DNA of 34,137 nt from Rhodanobacter sp. FW104-R8 (GTDB taxonomy: Bacteria > Pseudomonadota > Gammaproteobacteria > Xanthomonadales > Rhodanobacteraceae). Of this stretch, positions 15,478 to 23,436 are shown one piece after another (positions within the stretch are counted from its first letter, which is position 1; each line of letters opens with the position of its first letter). The notes beneath the pieces were generated by a model that had not been told where the DNA came from, did no database searches, and saw only the letters and a program-made list of their open reading frames with translations. The translations under genes and the position numbers were made by a program. The stretch covers positions 1-34,137 of the forward strand of contig NZ_LVJR01000112.1 of the NCBI RefSeq assembly GCF_001617365.1. The letters are read 5' to 3'.

Positions 15478-16419
15478 ATGATCGAAACCGACCAGCTCAC
15501 CCGACGCTATGGCAACCTGACCGCGGTGGACGCGCTGAGCATTCGCGTCGAGCCGGGCCAGGTGCTGGGCCTGCTCGGTCCCAACGGCGCCGGCAAGTCC
15601 ACCGCGATGCGCATGATCGCCGGGTTCCTGGTGCCCACCTCGGGCGCCGCGCGGGTGTGCGGGCACGATGTCAGCCGCGAGCCGCTGCAGGCGAAGCGTG
15701 CGCTGGGCTACCTGCCCGAAGGCGCCCCCAGCTACGGCGAGATGACGGTGCGCGAGTTCCTGCAGTTCATCGTGCGCATGCGCGGGCTCAAGGCCGAGGC
15801 CGGTTACCGGCGCTACGACGCGGTGGTGCAGCAGCTGCAGCTGGAGGAAGTGCTGGGGCTGTGCATCGACACGCTGTCGAAGGGCCTGCGCCGGCGGGTC
15901 GGGCTGGCCCAGGCGATCCTGCACGATCCGCCGGTGCTGATGCTGGACGAGCCCACCGACGGCCTCGACCCGAACCAGAAGCACGCGGTGCGCCAGCTGA
16001 TCGACGTGATGGCGCGCGACCGCACCATCCTGATCTCCACGCACCTGCTGGAGGAAGTGCACGCGCTGTGCAACCGGGTGGTGATCATCGCCCGCGGCAA
16101 GCTGCTGGCGGATGCCACCCCGGCCGAGCTGGAGGCGCGCTCGCGCTATCACGGCGCGGTGTCGTTCAGCGCGCCGGGCAGCGGCATGTCGCAGGAGATG
16201 CTGGGCCGCCTGGCGCAGGTGGCGGCGATCGAGGTCGACCCGCTGGACGGCCGCATCACGGTGTTTCCGAAACCGGGCGCGCGGATCCTGGAGCCGGTCG
16301 AGAAGCTGCTGCGCGAGCAGGGCCTGGAGGTGTCGGAGATCCAGCTCGAGCGCGGCCGGCTCGACGAGGTGTTCCGCCAGATCACCACCGGCGGCGATGT
16401 CGCGGGAGGGCACGCATGA
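15478..16419 (+). CDS. ABC transporter ATP-binding protein (GldA/NatA-like)
   Basis: A 313-residue nucleotide-binding subunit of an ABC-2-type exporter. Walker A is GPNGAGKST at residues 34-42, the Q-loop region is GYLPEGAPSYGEMTV, the signature is LSKGLRRRVGLAQAI, Walker B is VLMLDEPTDGLDP, and the switch histidine is in ILISTHLLEEV. A C-terminal extension of about 90 residues, ending ELERGRLDEVFRQIT-like (QLERGRLDEVFRQIT), is typical of this exporter group. It overlaps the permease gene by 4 bases (ATGA), so the two are translationally coupled. It is first in an operon with the permease and the GldG-like gene. Confidence 0.94.
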   Translation: MIETDQLTRRYGNLTAVDALSIRVEPGQVLGLLGPNGAGKSTAMRMIAGFLVPTSGAARVCGHDVSREPLQAKRALGYLPEGAPSYGEMTVREFLQFIVRMRGLKAEAGYRRYDAVVQQLQLEEVLGLCIDTLSKGLRRRVGLAQAILHDPPVLMLDEPTDGLDPNQKHAVRQLIDVMARDRTILISTHLLEEVHALCNRVVIIARGKLLADATPAELEARSRYHGAVSFSAPGSGMSQEMLGRLAQVAAIEVDPLDGRITVFPKPGARILEPVEKLLREQGLEVSEIQLERGRLDEVFRQITTGGDVAGGHA

Positions 16420-17150
16420 GCCCGCTCAACGCGGTGTTGCGGCGCGAGCTGCGCAGCTATTTCGTGACGCCGGTGGCGTACGTGTTCCTGGTGATCTTCC
16501 TGGTGCTGGCCGGCATCCTCACGTTCTACGCGGGCGACTTCTACGAGCGCGGCCAGGCCGACCTGCAGCCGTTCTTCACGATGCATCCATGGCTGTACCT
16601 GATCCTGGTGCCGGCGATCACCATGCGCATGTGGGCGGAGGAGGCCAAGGGCGGCACGCTGGAGCTGCTGCTGACCCTGCCGCTGGCGCTGTGGCAGGCG
16701 ATGCTCGGCAAGTTCCTCGCCGCGTGGCTGTTCATCGGACTGGCGCTGGTGCTGACGTTCCCGATCTGGATCACGGTCAATTACCTGGGTTCGCCGGACA
16801 ACGGCGTGATCCTGGCCGGCTACCTCGGCAGCTGGCTGATGGCCGGCAGCTTCATCGCGATCGGCGCCTGCCTGTCCGCGCTGACCCGCAGCCAGGTGGT
16901 GGCGTTCATCCTTACCGCGCTGGTGTGCGTGCTGCTGATCCTGGTCGGCCAGCCGCAGGTGCAGGATTTCTTCTCGGGCACCTTGCCGCGCAAGCTGATC
17001 AACGCGGTGGCGCATCTGTCCATGCTGCGGCACTTCGAGGCGATCGCGCGCGGCGTGCTGGACATCCGCGACCTGCTGTACTTCCTGCTCAGCACGCTCG
17101 GCTGGCTGGCTGCCGGCGTGCTGCTGCTCGACCTGAAACGGGCGCGCTGA
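16416..17150 (+). CDS. ABC-2 type permease (GldF-like)
   Basis: A 244-residue membrane subunit with six predicted helices. The opening LNAVLRRELRSYFVTPVAYVF and the following FLVLAGILTFYAGDFYERGQADLQPFF are highly typical of GldF-type permeases, as are LVPAITMRMWAEEAKGGTLELLLTLPL and the final helix ending LLDLKRAR. The start overlaps the upstream ATPase stop. Such ABC complexes occur in many non-gliding bacteria, so the gliding name should not be read as function. The substrate is unknown. Confidence 0.94.
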   Translation: MSPLNAVLRRELRSYFVTPVAYVFLVIFLVLAGILTFYAGDFYERGQADLQPFFTMHPWLYLILVPAITMRMWAEEAKGGTLELLLTLPLALWQAMLGKFLAAWLFIGLALVLTFPIWITVNYLGSPDNGVILAGYLGSWLMAGSFIAIGACLSALTRSQVVAFILTALVCVLLILVGQPQVQDFFSGTLPRKLINAVAHLSMLRHFEAIARGVLDIRDLLYFLLSTLGWLAAGVLLLDLKRAR

Positions 17151-17154
17151 CCCG

Positions 17155-19074
17155 ATGCCCCGTTCGCGCATGCGCCAGCTGTTCGCCACCCCGCTGCACC
17201 TGACCCGGCGCGGCCGGCTGTACGTCGCGCTGGCGCTGCTGGTGCTGGTGTTCGTGCCGCTGGTCCTGGCCAGCAGCCGCTGGCTGCACGGGTCGCGGAT
17301 CGACCTCACCACCGACAAGCTGTACACGCTGACGCCGGGCACGCTGCACATCGTCGACACGCTGCAGCGGCCGCTGCGGTTGACCCTGTACTTTTCCGAG
17401 CACGCCACCCGCGACCTGCCGCAACTGCGCAGCTACGAGCAGCGCGTGCGCGAGATGCTGCAGGAGATGGTGGCGCGCTCGCACGGCCGCATCCGCCTGC
17501 AGATCATCGACCCGGTGCCGTATTCCGACGACGAGGCCAGCGCCGAAGGCAGCGGCCTGACCGCGGCCAATGGCGGCAGCAACGGCGAGCGGGTGTTCTT
17601 CGGGCTGGCCGGCAGCGCGATGTCGGGCAGCGCCGACAGCAGCGAAGGCGGCGACGAGCGCGTGTCGGACAAGACGCTGGCGATCGCGTTCTTCGACCCG
17701 GCGCGCGAGGCCTTCCTCGAATACGACATCGCCCGGCTGCTGTACGAGCTGAACCAGGCCAGCAAGCCGGTGGTCGGCGTGATCAGCTCGCTGCCGGTCG
17801 ACGGCAACCCGGTGCTCGGCGAGCAGCCGTGGGCGGTGCTGCAGCAACTGGGCCAGCTGTTCGACGTGAAGATGCTGGACCCGGCGAAACTGCGCACCGT
17901 CGACGACAATGTCGGGGTACTGCTGCTGATCCACCCCAAGCGGCTGCCGCCCGATGCGCAGTACGCGATCGACCAGTACGTGCTGCGTGGCGGCCACCTG
18001 GCGGTGTTCGTCGATCCCGACGCGGAACTCGACGCCTCGCCCTACGCGCCCGACAGCATCACGTTCCCGGACCACGCCTCCGACCTGCCGCGGCTGTTCA
18101 AGGCATGGGGCGTGGCATACGACCCGCACAAGATCGTGCTGGACCGAGCCCGCGCGCTGCAGATCGAACTGGCCGGCAACAGCCTCAACCACCCGGCCAT
18201 GCTCGACCTCGGTACGCAGGAGCTCAATCGCAACGACGCGGTCACCGCCAGCCTGCAGCGGATCAACGTGTCCACCGCGGGCTACTTCGACCTGGTTGCG
18301 GATGCGCACGCGCGGCTGATCCCGCTGCTGCAGAGCAGCGCCGAGGCCGAGGTGGTGCCGACCCAGCGGGTGCTGGACGCGAGCAGCGATCCCAGCTCGC
18401 TGCTGCAGGGCTACAAGCCGGACAACGCCCACTACGTGCTGGCGGCGCGCCTGCGCGGCACGTTCGAGAGCGCGTTCCCCGAGCGCGCCGCCACGCCCGG
18501 CCATCGGGCCAGGTCGGCGCCGGACGCCGAGGTGATCCTGGTCGCCGACACCGACCTGCTCAGCGACCGGCTGTGGGTGGAGCCGCAGACCATCCTCGGC
18601 CAGACGATGATGCGGATCTTCGCCAACAACGGGGATTTCGCCACCAACCTGGTGGACAACCTCAGCGGCTCCTCGGCGCTGCTGTCGATCCGCGGCCGTT
18701 CCACCTCGCAGCGGCCGTTCACCCGGGTGCAGGCGCTGCGCAACGTGGCCGACCAGAAATTCCTGCAGAAGGAACATGAGCTGGAGCAGGAGCTGGCCGA
18801 CACCCGGCGCCGGCTGGACGAACTGCAGCCGGCCAAGGGCAGCCACGGCAGCGCCGCCACCGCCGAGCAACGGCGCGAGATCGAGCAGTTCCGCCAGCGC
18901 CAGCTGGCGATCAACAAGGAATTGCGCGACGTGCAGCACCAGCTCAACGCCGAGATCGACGCGCTGGGCCTGCGCGTCAAGTTCATCAACATCGTGCTGG
19001 TGCCGGCGCTGGTGGTGCTGGTCGGCCTGCTGTACGGCTGGCGGCGCACCCGCTACAGCCGCCGGCGCCGGTGA
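17155..19074 (+). CDS. GldG-like ABC transporter auxiliary protein
   Basis: A 639-residue protein of the COG3225 group (uncharacterised transport system, auxiliary component). One N-terminal membrane helix (YVALALLVLVFVPLVLA) is followed by the family hallmark RIDLTTDKLYTLTPGTLHIVDTL and then LRLTLYFSE. A large extracytoplasmic Rossmann-like domain includes EYDIARLLYELNQASKPVVGVISSLP, GVLLLIHPK and the YVLRGGHLAVFVDPDAE block. Near the C-terminus a coiled coil (LEQELADTRRRLDELQ) precedes a second membrane helix. It starts 4 bases after the permease stop. In many genomes a DUF4340 gene follows; here it does not. It probably works with the ABC subunits on an envelope substrate. Confidence 0.92.
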   Translation: MPRSRMRQLFATPLHLTRRGRLYVALALLVLVFVPLVLASSRWLHGSRIDLTTDKLYTLTPGTLHIVDTLQRPLRLTLYFSEHATRDLPQLRSYEQRVREMLQEMVARSHGRIRLQIIDPVPYSDDEASAEGSGLTAANGGSNGERVFFGLAGSAMSGSADSSEGGDERVSDKTLAIAFFDPAREAFLEYDIARLLYELNQASKPVVGVISSLPVDGNPVLGEQPWAVLQQLGQLFDVKMLDPAKLRTVDDNVGVLLLIHPKRLPPDAQYAIDQYVLRGGHLAVFVDPDAELDASPYAPDSITFPDHASDLPRLFKAWGVAYDPHKIVLDRARALQIELAGNSLNHPAMLDLGTQELNRNDAVTASLQRINVSTAGYFDLVADAHARLIPLLQSSAEAEVVPTQRVLDASSDPSSLLQGYKPDNAHYVLAARLRGTFESAFPERAATPGHRARSAPDAEVILVADTDLLSDRLWVEPQTILGQTMMRIFANNGDFATNLVDNLSGSSALLSIRGRSTSQRPFTRVQALRNVADQKFLQKEHELEQELADTRRRLDELQPAKGSHGSAATAEQRREIEQFRQRQLAINKELRDVQHQLNAEIDALGLRVKFINIVLVPALVVLVGLLYGWRRTRYSRRRR

Positions 19075-19186
19075 AGGCGGCAATCTGTCACAAGCCGGTG
19101 GCGCCGCTGCGGCTGACTCTGCCGGCGCGCGGCATTATGCTGGGCGGTCGCCGGCCGTCGCCGGCGCGGACTGAAGTGCCGCTGCA

Positions 19187-20068
19187 GTGACCGCTAGCTT
19201 GCTGAAATGGATCGTGCCGTGGGAGTTCTCGTGGGTCCTGCTCGCGTGCTTCGTGACGACCTGCGTGCTGTACCTGCGCGGCAGCCGCCGGTTGCCGGTC
19301 GCCTTTGGCCGCAAGCTGGCGTTCTGGGCCGGCATGGCGATCATCTACCTGTCGCTGCACACCTACCTGGACTACTACGCCGAGCATGAGTTCTTCATGC
19401 ACCGCATCCAGCAGCTGCTGCTGCACCACATCGCGCCGCTGCTGATCGTCACCGCGTATCCGGCCACGGTGCTGCGTGCCGGCCTGCCGCTGGCGTGGCG
19501 GGTGCGGCTGTTGCTGCCGCTGCAGCGTTCGTGGCCGTGGCGGGCGGTCGGCGGCGTGCTGCTCAACCCCACGGTGGCGACGCTGCTGTTCGTCGCCTTC
19601 ATCCTGGTCTGGCTGATTCCGTCCATGCAGACGCTGGCGATGCTGGACTGGCGCATCTACCGTTTCATGAACTGGAGCATGCTGGTCAGCGGCTTCGCCT
19701 ACTGGTCGCTGGTGCTCGATCACCGGCCGCACCCGCCGGGGCGGATGACCGCGGGGCTGCGCGTGCTGTCGCCGGCGGTCACCATGACGCCGCAGATCAT
19801 CGCCGGGGCGATCGTCACGTTCTCCAAGTCCGACCTGTATCCGATCTTCGAGATCTGCGGCCGCGCGTTCACCTTCAACGTGCTGACCGGCCAGCTGATC
19901 GGCGGCGTGATCATCTGGGTGCCGTCGGCGCTGGTGGAGTCGATCGGCGGCCTGATGGCGCTGCGCCTGTGGCTGCGGCTGTCGCGCAACGGCCGGCTGC
20001 CGCGCAAGCCGCCGCGCCGGCCTTCGCCGCGGCGTGCGGCGGCGATCGACGCGACCGTGCCGGACTGA
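19187..20068 (+). CDS. CtaG-like cytochrome c oxidase assembly membrane protein
   Basis: A 293-residue protein with about seven membrane helices, matching the caa3-type CtaG family. The core is LSLHTYLDYYAEHEFFMHR and IQQLLLHHIAPLLIVTAYPA, a His-rich stretch that may bind copper, and then MNWSMLVSGFAYWSLVLDHR. The C-terminus is basic (RKPPRRPSPRR). It starts at GTG 19187, the first plausible start in frame. It converges on the PCuAC and SCO genes, and all three concern copper delivery to cytochrome oxidase. The oxidase itself is outside the window. Confidence 0.87.
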   Translation: MTASLLKWIVPWEFSWVLLACFVTTCVLYLRGSRRLPVAFGRKLAFWAGMAIIYLSLHTYLDYYAEHEFFMHRIQQLLLHHIAPLLIVTAYPATVLRAGLPLAWRVRLLLPLQRSWPWRAVGGVLLNPTVATLLFVAFILVWLIPSMQTLAMLDWRIYRFMNWSMLVSGFAYWSLVLDHRPHPPGRMTAGLRVLSPAVTMTPQIIAGAIVTFSKSDLYPIFEICGRAFTFNVLTGQLIGGVIIWVPSALVESIGGLMALRLWLRLSRNGRLPRKPPRRPSPRRAAAIDATVPD

Positions 20069-20081
20069 ACTTCGCCGCGGC

Positions 20082-20588
20082 TCAGTGGCCGGCGGCGTGC
20101 GGCATGGCGCCGTGATCCATCGCCGGCATCGCGTGCCCGTCGCCCGCGTCCATCGCATTCGCCGGCCGCGCGACGAAATCGGTGGCCAGCGTGCTGCCGT
20201 CGGTGAACTTCAGCGTCAGCCTGACCGTGTCGCCGGCCTTCACCGGCGCCTTCGGCTGCATCAGCATCAGGTGGTAGCCGGCCGGCGCCAGCACCGCCTT
20301 GCCGTGTGCCGGCACGTCCAGCGAGTCGACCATGCTCATGCGGCTCATGCCGCCCGCGGTCGAACTCCGGTGCAGCATCACGTCGGCGTACACGGTGCTG
20401 TCGGCGCCGTTGAGCGCGACCGGCTGGTCGCCGTCGTTCTCCAGCGTGACATAGGCGCCGGCGGGCAGGGCGCCGGGCAGCACGCGGATCCAGGCATGGC
20501 TGGCGCGGACGTGGTCGGCGGCTGCGGCATGCGCGCCGCCGGCGAGCAGCAGGCCGGCGAGCAGCAGCGAAAGACGGGGTGGCTTCAT
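20082..20588 (-). CDS. Periplasmic copper chaperone PCu(A)C
   Basis: A 168-residue exported copper(I) chaperone (DUF461) that hands copper to the CuA centre of cytochrome oxidase together with SCO proteins. It has a signal peptide (LSLLLAGLLLAGGAHAAAA), the first ligand region DVMLHRSSTAGGMSRM and the second GYHLMLMQPK, as in the H-M-x10-M-x21-H-x-M copper motif. The C-terminus has an additional His/Met-rich tail (HAMPAMDHGAMPHAAGH) that could bind more copper. The ATG overlaps the SCO gene stop (ATGA), so the two are coupled. Confidence 0.95.
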   Translation of the reverse strand: MKPPRLSLLLAGLLLAGGAHAAAADHVRASHAWIRVLPGALPAGAYVTLENDGDQPVALNGADSTVYADVMLHRSSTAGGMSRMSMVDSLDVPAHGKAVLAPAGYHLMLMQPKAPVKAGDTVRLTLKFTDGSTLATDFVARPANAMDAGDGHAMPAMDHGAMPHAAGH

Positions 20589-21196
20589 GGGTTGATTCCG
20601 GGGTCGAGCAGCAGGTGCAGGTCGTGCACGAGATCGTCCTGCGAGGCGGAGGGGGTGGCCAGCACGCGGGCGCGGCCACGCTTGTCGAAGACGTAGATCG
20701 CCGAGCTGTGGCTGACTTCGTAGGCGCCGTCGGCCGAACTGGGCTCGCGGGTGAAGGCGGAGCGATAGCGCTTGCTCAGCGCCTCGACGCTGCGCGCATC
20801 GCCGACCAGGCCCACGGCCCGCTTGTCGAACGCGTTGACGTAGGCATGCATGATCGCCGGCGTGTCGCGCGCCGGGTCGACGCTGACGAACAGGATCCGC
20901 GCACCGTCGGCCAGCGGCCCCAACCGCTGCATCACCACGTGCAGCTGCGCCAGGGTCAGCGGGCAGACGTCGGGGCAGTGGGTGTAGCCGAAGTACAGCA
21001 GCACCACCTTGCCGCGGTAGTCGGCGCCGGTCACCGGCTTGCCGTTGTCGTCGGTGAGCTTGAAGTCGAGGTCGGGCATGTGCCCGCTGATGTTGGTCAG
21101 CCGGAACGGCAGCGGCGCACCGCCGCAACCGCCGAGCAGCAGGCCGGCGGCGAGCAGCAGCAACAGGGGGAGGTACCGCGCGCGGCGGTGCTTCAT
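20585..21196 (-). CDS. SCO1/SenC/PrrC family copper-binding lipoprotein
   Basis: A 203-residue thioredoxin-fold protein used for copper insertion and thiol reduction in CuA assembly. The N-terminal signal LLLLLAAGLLLGGCGG has a lipobox (LGGC), so it is probably anchored in the membrane facing the periplasm. YFGYTHCPDVCPLTL contains the CxxxC copper ligands, and YEVSHSSAIYVFD supplies the third ligand His. FVSVDPARDTP is also typical. An in-frame ATG at 21217 would add seven residues; neither start has a strong ribosome site. It is followed by the overlapping PCuAC gene. Confidence 0.95.
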   Translation of the reverse strand: MKHRRARYLPLLLLLAAGLLLGGCGGAPLPFRLTNISGHMPDLDFKLTDDNGKPVTGADYRGKVVLLYFGYTHCPDVCPLTLAQLHVVMQRLGPLADGARILFVSVDPARDTPAIMHAYVNAFDKRAVGLVGDARSVEALSKRYRSAFTREPSSADGAYEVSHSSAIYVFDKRGRARVLATPSASQDDLVHDLHLLLDPGINP

Positions 21197-21277
21197 GCGA
21201 GAATCCGGGGTCTTCATTCGTTCAAGCATACGACACCGGCCGCCTGGCCGGGTTCGCCAGCCGGGAATTCGGTCACC

Positions 21278-21655
21278 ATGCGGCCATCCGTCAGCCCACG
21301 TATCGGCCTGCTCATCGGCATCGCCGGCGCCAGCGCGGTGCTGCTGGGCGCGTTCGGTGCGCACGCGCTGCGCGGCGTGCTCGACGCTCGTGGCATCGAG
21401 CTGTGGCACACGGCGGTGAACTACCAGGTGTGGCATGCGCTGGCGCTGGCCGTGGCGGCCGGGCTCGGGCGTGGCCGCAGCGGGCGGGTGGCGGTGGCGG
21501 CGCTCGTCATGGGCATCTTGCTGTTCAGCGGCAGCCTGTACGCGCTGGCGCTGGGGGCTCCGCGCTGGGTCGGGATCGTCACGCCGTTCGGCGGCCTGGC
21601 CTTCGTCGCCGGCTGGCTGGCGCTCGGCTGGACGCTGTGCACGCGCCGGGGATGA
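21278..21655 (+). CDS. DUF423 family small membrane protein
   Basis: A 125-residue protein with four predicted membrane helices. The family pattern is clear: GASAVLLGAFGAHALRGVLD, WHTAVNYQVWHALALA, LLFSGSLYALAL and IVTPFGGLAFVAGWLALGW. The function of DUF423 proteins (YgdD-like) is unknown. The ATG at 21278 gives a normal family start. It is divergent from the SCO gene, with an 81-base gap that must hold both promoters. Confidence 0.92.
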   Translation: MRPSVSPRIGLLIGIAGASAVLLGAFGAHALRGVLDARGIELWHTAVNYQVWHALALAVAAGLGRGRSGRVAVAALVMGILLFSGSLYALALGAPRWVGIVTPFGGLAFVAGWLALGWTLCTRRG

Positions 21656-21703
21656 TTTTCCCAGTGTCATCTTGTGGTCATGCCCGCTGGCGATCCTGCC
21701 GGC

Positions 21704-22114
21704 ATGAACGCGCAGATCACCCACCGTGAGCGGCCCCATGCAACGGGACTGTCCGGTCGTGGCCTGCGTCTTTTCGGCATCGCGCTGCTCGCGGTGTCGG
21801 TATCGTGCCTGCTGTGGTCGTGGCGGCCAGTCGCCCGGAGCGAGGCGGGCAGGGCATCAGCCAACCAGTTGGTGCACTGGCAGGATGCCGGGCACGACTG
21901 GCTGCTGGTGGTCGATTCGGCGACCCGCGAGCTGGTCGTCTACGATGCCGCCGACGGTCGTCCGCTGGACCGGCTCGGTGCGGACGACGGCCTGCCGGAC
22001 GTGCAGTCGATCGCGCAGCAAGGACACTGGCTGCTCGTGACGGGCGAGCAGCCCCGGGCGGTGCGTCGGCTCGAGTTGCCGGAATTGCGGGCGGTCGCCG
22101 TCGACGGCCGCTGA
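21704..22114 (+). CDS. Hypothetical membrane-anchored protein
   Basis: A 136-residue protein that I do not recognise. One membrane helix (GLRLFGIALLAVSVSCLLWSW) is followed by a short extracytoplasmic domain, with HDWLLVVDSATRELVVYDAADGRPLDRL and HWLLVTGEQPRAVRRLEL, which looks like one or two beta-propeller-type blades. Three in-frame starts exist (GTG 21674, ATG 21680, ATG 21704), none with a clear ribosome site; the last leaves the membrane helix close to the N-terminus. It begins 48 bases after the DUF423 gene and may be cotranscribed. Confidence 0.6.
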   Translation: MNAQITHRERPHATGLSGRGLRLFGIALLAVSVSCLLWSWRPVARSEAGRASANQLVHWQDAGHDWLLVVDSATRELVVYDAADGRPLDRLGADDGLPDVQSIAQQGHWLLVTGEQPRAVRRLELPELRAVAVDGR

Positions 22115-22119
22115 GCGGG

Positions 22120-22219
22120 TCAGTGGCCGCCGGCCAGCGGCAGCGCCACGTGCAGCACCGGATCGGCGCCGAAGTGCGCCAGCATCGCGTGCTCCAGACC
22201 GTACTTCCTCGTGGGCGGT
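22120..22219 (-). pseudogene. Possible C-terminal fragment of a lost gene
   Basis: Directly behind the RHH gene stop, one minus-strand frame reads RKYGLEHAMLAHFGADPVLH and continues VALPLAGGH to a stop at 22120. The codons have the strong third-position GC of real genes here. No start with a ribosome site fits, apart from an internal ATG at 22185 that would give 21 residues. I read it as a remnant of an unrecognised gene whose front part has been replaced, or simply as chance. Confidence 0.3.
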
Positions 22220-22414
22220 TCAATCCGCGTTGTCGTCGCCGGCTGCTGGCGTGGCCGGGCCGGCCTTCAGGCGGCCGGCCTTGCGCAGCGCCTCGCGCAG
22301 CACGTACTCGATCTGCGCGTTGAGACTGCGCAGCTCGTCGTCCGACCAGCGCTGCATCGCCTCCAGCACGACGGCGCTGATGCGCAGCGGATAGGCTTTC
22401 TTCTCGACCGCCAT
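22220..22414 (-). CDS. Arc-like ribbon-helix-helix DNA-binding protein
   Basis: A 64-residue protein. The beta strand AYPLRISAVVLEAMQRWSDD and helices RSLNAQIEYVLREALRKAGR match the Arc/MetJ ribbon-helix-helix fold, which binds palindromic DNA as a dimer. The tail (PATPAAGDDNAD) is acidic and probably disordered. It starts 16 bases after the SPFH gene stop and must be cotranscribed with it. The perfect palindrome at 23323-23345 in the operon promoter is the obvious candidate binding site, making this a likely autorepressor. No toxin gene is adjacent, so an antitoxin role is less likely. Confidence 0.85.
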   Translation of the reverse strand: MAVEKKAYPLRISAVVLEAMQRWSDDELRSLNAQIEYVLREALRKAGRLKAGPATPAAGDDNAD

Positions 22415-22430
22415 GACCAGGCTCTCAGCG

Positions 22431-23297
22431 TCAGTTGTACAGCGTGCCGGTGTTCAGCACCGGCTGGCTGCCGCGCTCGCCGCACAGCACCACCAGCAGG
22501 TTGCTGACCATTGCCGCCTTGCGCTCCTCGTCCAGGTTCACCACGCCGCGCTGGCTGAGCTGGTCCAGCGCCATCTCGACCATGCTCACCGCGCCCTCGA
22601 CGATTTTCGTGCGGGCGGCGATGATCGCGCCGGCCTGCTGCCGCTGCAGCATCGCCTGGGCGATCTCCTGGGCGTAGGCGAGGTGGCTGATGCGCGCCTC
22701 GACCACCTGCACGCCGGCCTTGCCGAGGCGGGTCTGGATCTCGTCGCGCAGGTGCGAGTTGATCACGTCGCCGTGGCTGCGCAGCGACGGCTTGCCGTCG
22801 TCGTGGGCGTCGTACGGATAGCTTTGCGCCATCTGCCGCAGCGCCGATTCGCTCTGGATGTGCACGAAGTTCTCGTAGTCGTCGACGCAGAACACCGCCT
22901 CGGCGGTGTCCAGCACCTGCCACACCACCACCGCGCCGATCTCGATCGGGTTGCCGTCATTGTCGTTGACCTTCAGCTTGCCGCTCTCGAAGTTGCGCAC
23001 GCGCAGCGAGATGCGCCGGCGGCTGCAGAACGGGTTGGTCCAGCGCAGGCCCTCGTGGCGCACCGTGCCGGCGTACTTGCCGAACAGCTGCAGCACCTGG
23101 CCTTCGTTCGGCGCGACCTGGAAAAAGCCCTTCAGCATGAAGCCGTCGATGGCCAGCAGGATCACGCCGGCGATCGCCGAGGCCGCCGGCTGCCCCTGCG
23201 CGGCGGGCAGGACCAGTGCGATGCCGATCGCGGCCAGCACGATGCACAGCCCGACGAAAGGAATGCCGGCGACGGAAAAGCCATTGCGTTCGTTCAT
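22431..23297 (-). CDS. SPFH/band 7 domain membrane protein
   Basis: A 288-residue protein with two N-terminal hydrophobic segments ([18 protein letters not shown] and [15 protein letters not shown]) followed by an SPFH domain. The domain shows [48 protein letters not shown] and [24 protein letters not shown] proteins form membrane-bound oligomers and organise microdomains or regulate proteases. This one is prohibitin/slipin-like, with no NfeD partner visible. A GGGAG ribosome site lies about 9 bases before the ATG at 23297. It is first in a two-gene operon with the RHH protein and divergent from purT. Confidence 0.93.
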   Translation of the reverse strand: MNERNGFSVAGIPFVGLCIVLAAIGIALVLPAAQGQPAASAIAGVILLAIDGFMLKGFFQVAPNEGQVLQLFGKYAGTVRHEGLRWTNPFCSRRRISLRVRNFESGKLKVNDNDGNPIEIGAVVVWQVLDTAEAVFCVDDYENFVHIQSESALRQMAQSYPYDAHDDGKPSLRSHGDVINSHLRDEIQTRLGKAGVQVVEARISHLAYAQEIAQAMLQRQQAGAIIAARTKIVEGAVSMVEMALDQLSQRGVVNLDEERKAAMVSNLLVVLCGERGSQPVLNTGTLYN

Positions 23298-23321
23298 GTG
23301 TCATCTCCCTGAGGTGAGGTA

Positions 23322-23350
23322 ATTAGATATCAAAATGATATCTAACGCAA
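23322..23350 (-). promoter_or_regulatory. Promoter of the SPFH-RHH operon with embedded palindromic operator
   Basis: On the minus strand, TTGCGT (23350 to 23345) and TCTAAT (23327 to 23322) are separated by exactly 17 bases and would start transcription near 23315. A perfect palindrome, TTAGATATCA-AAA-TGATATCTAA (23323-23345), fills the spacer and touches both hexamers. A protein bound there would block polymerase. The RHH protein encoded in the operon is the prime candidate. The palindrome also lies upstream of divergent purT and could affect it. Confidence 0.7.
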
Positions 23351-23436
23351 GCCGGTGGCGACGACTTCTGCGGGGCCGGCGGATGGCGCTGCGCCCGGCC
23401 GCATACAATGCCGTCTCGAGTCCACCGGAGAACCCG

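Noticed and set aside
15478-19074. ABC operon as a gliding motility apparatus
   Set aside because: GldA/F/G-like proteins are widespread in non-gliding bacteria and no other gliding genes are present.
22220-22414. RHH protein as the antitoxin of a toxin-antitoxin pair
   Set aside because: Neither neighbour looks like a toxin: one side is the SPFH gene, the other a short fragment. Autoregulation of the SPFH operon fits better.
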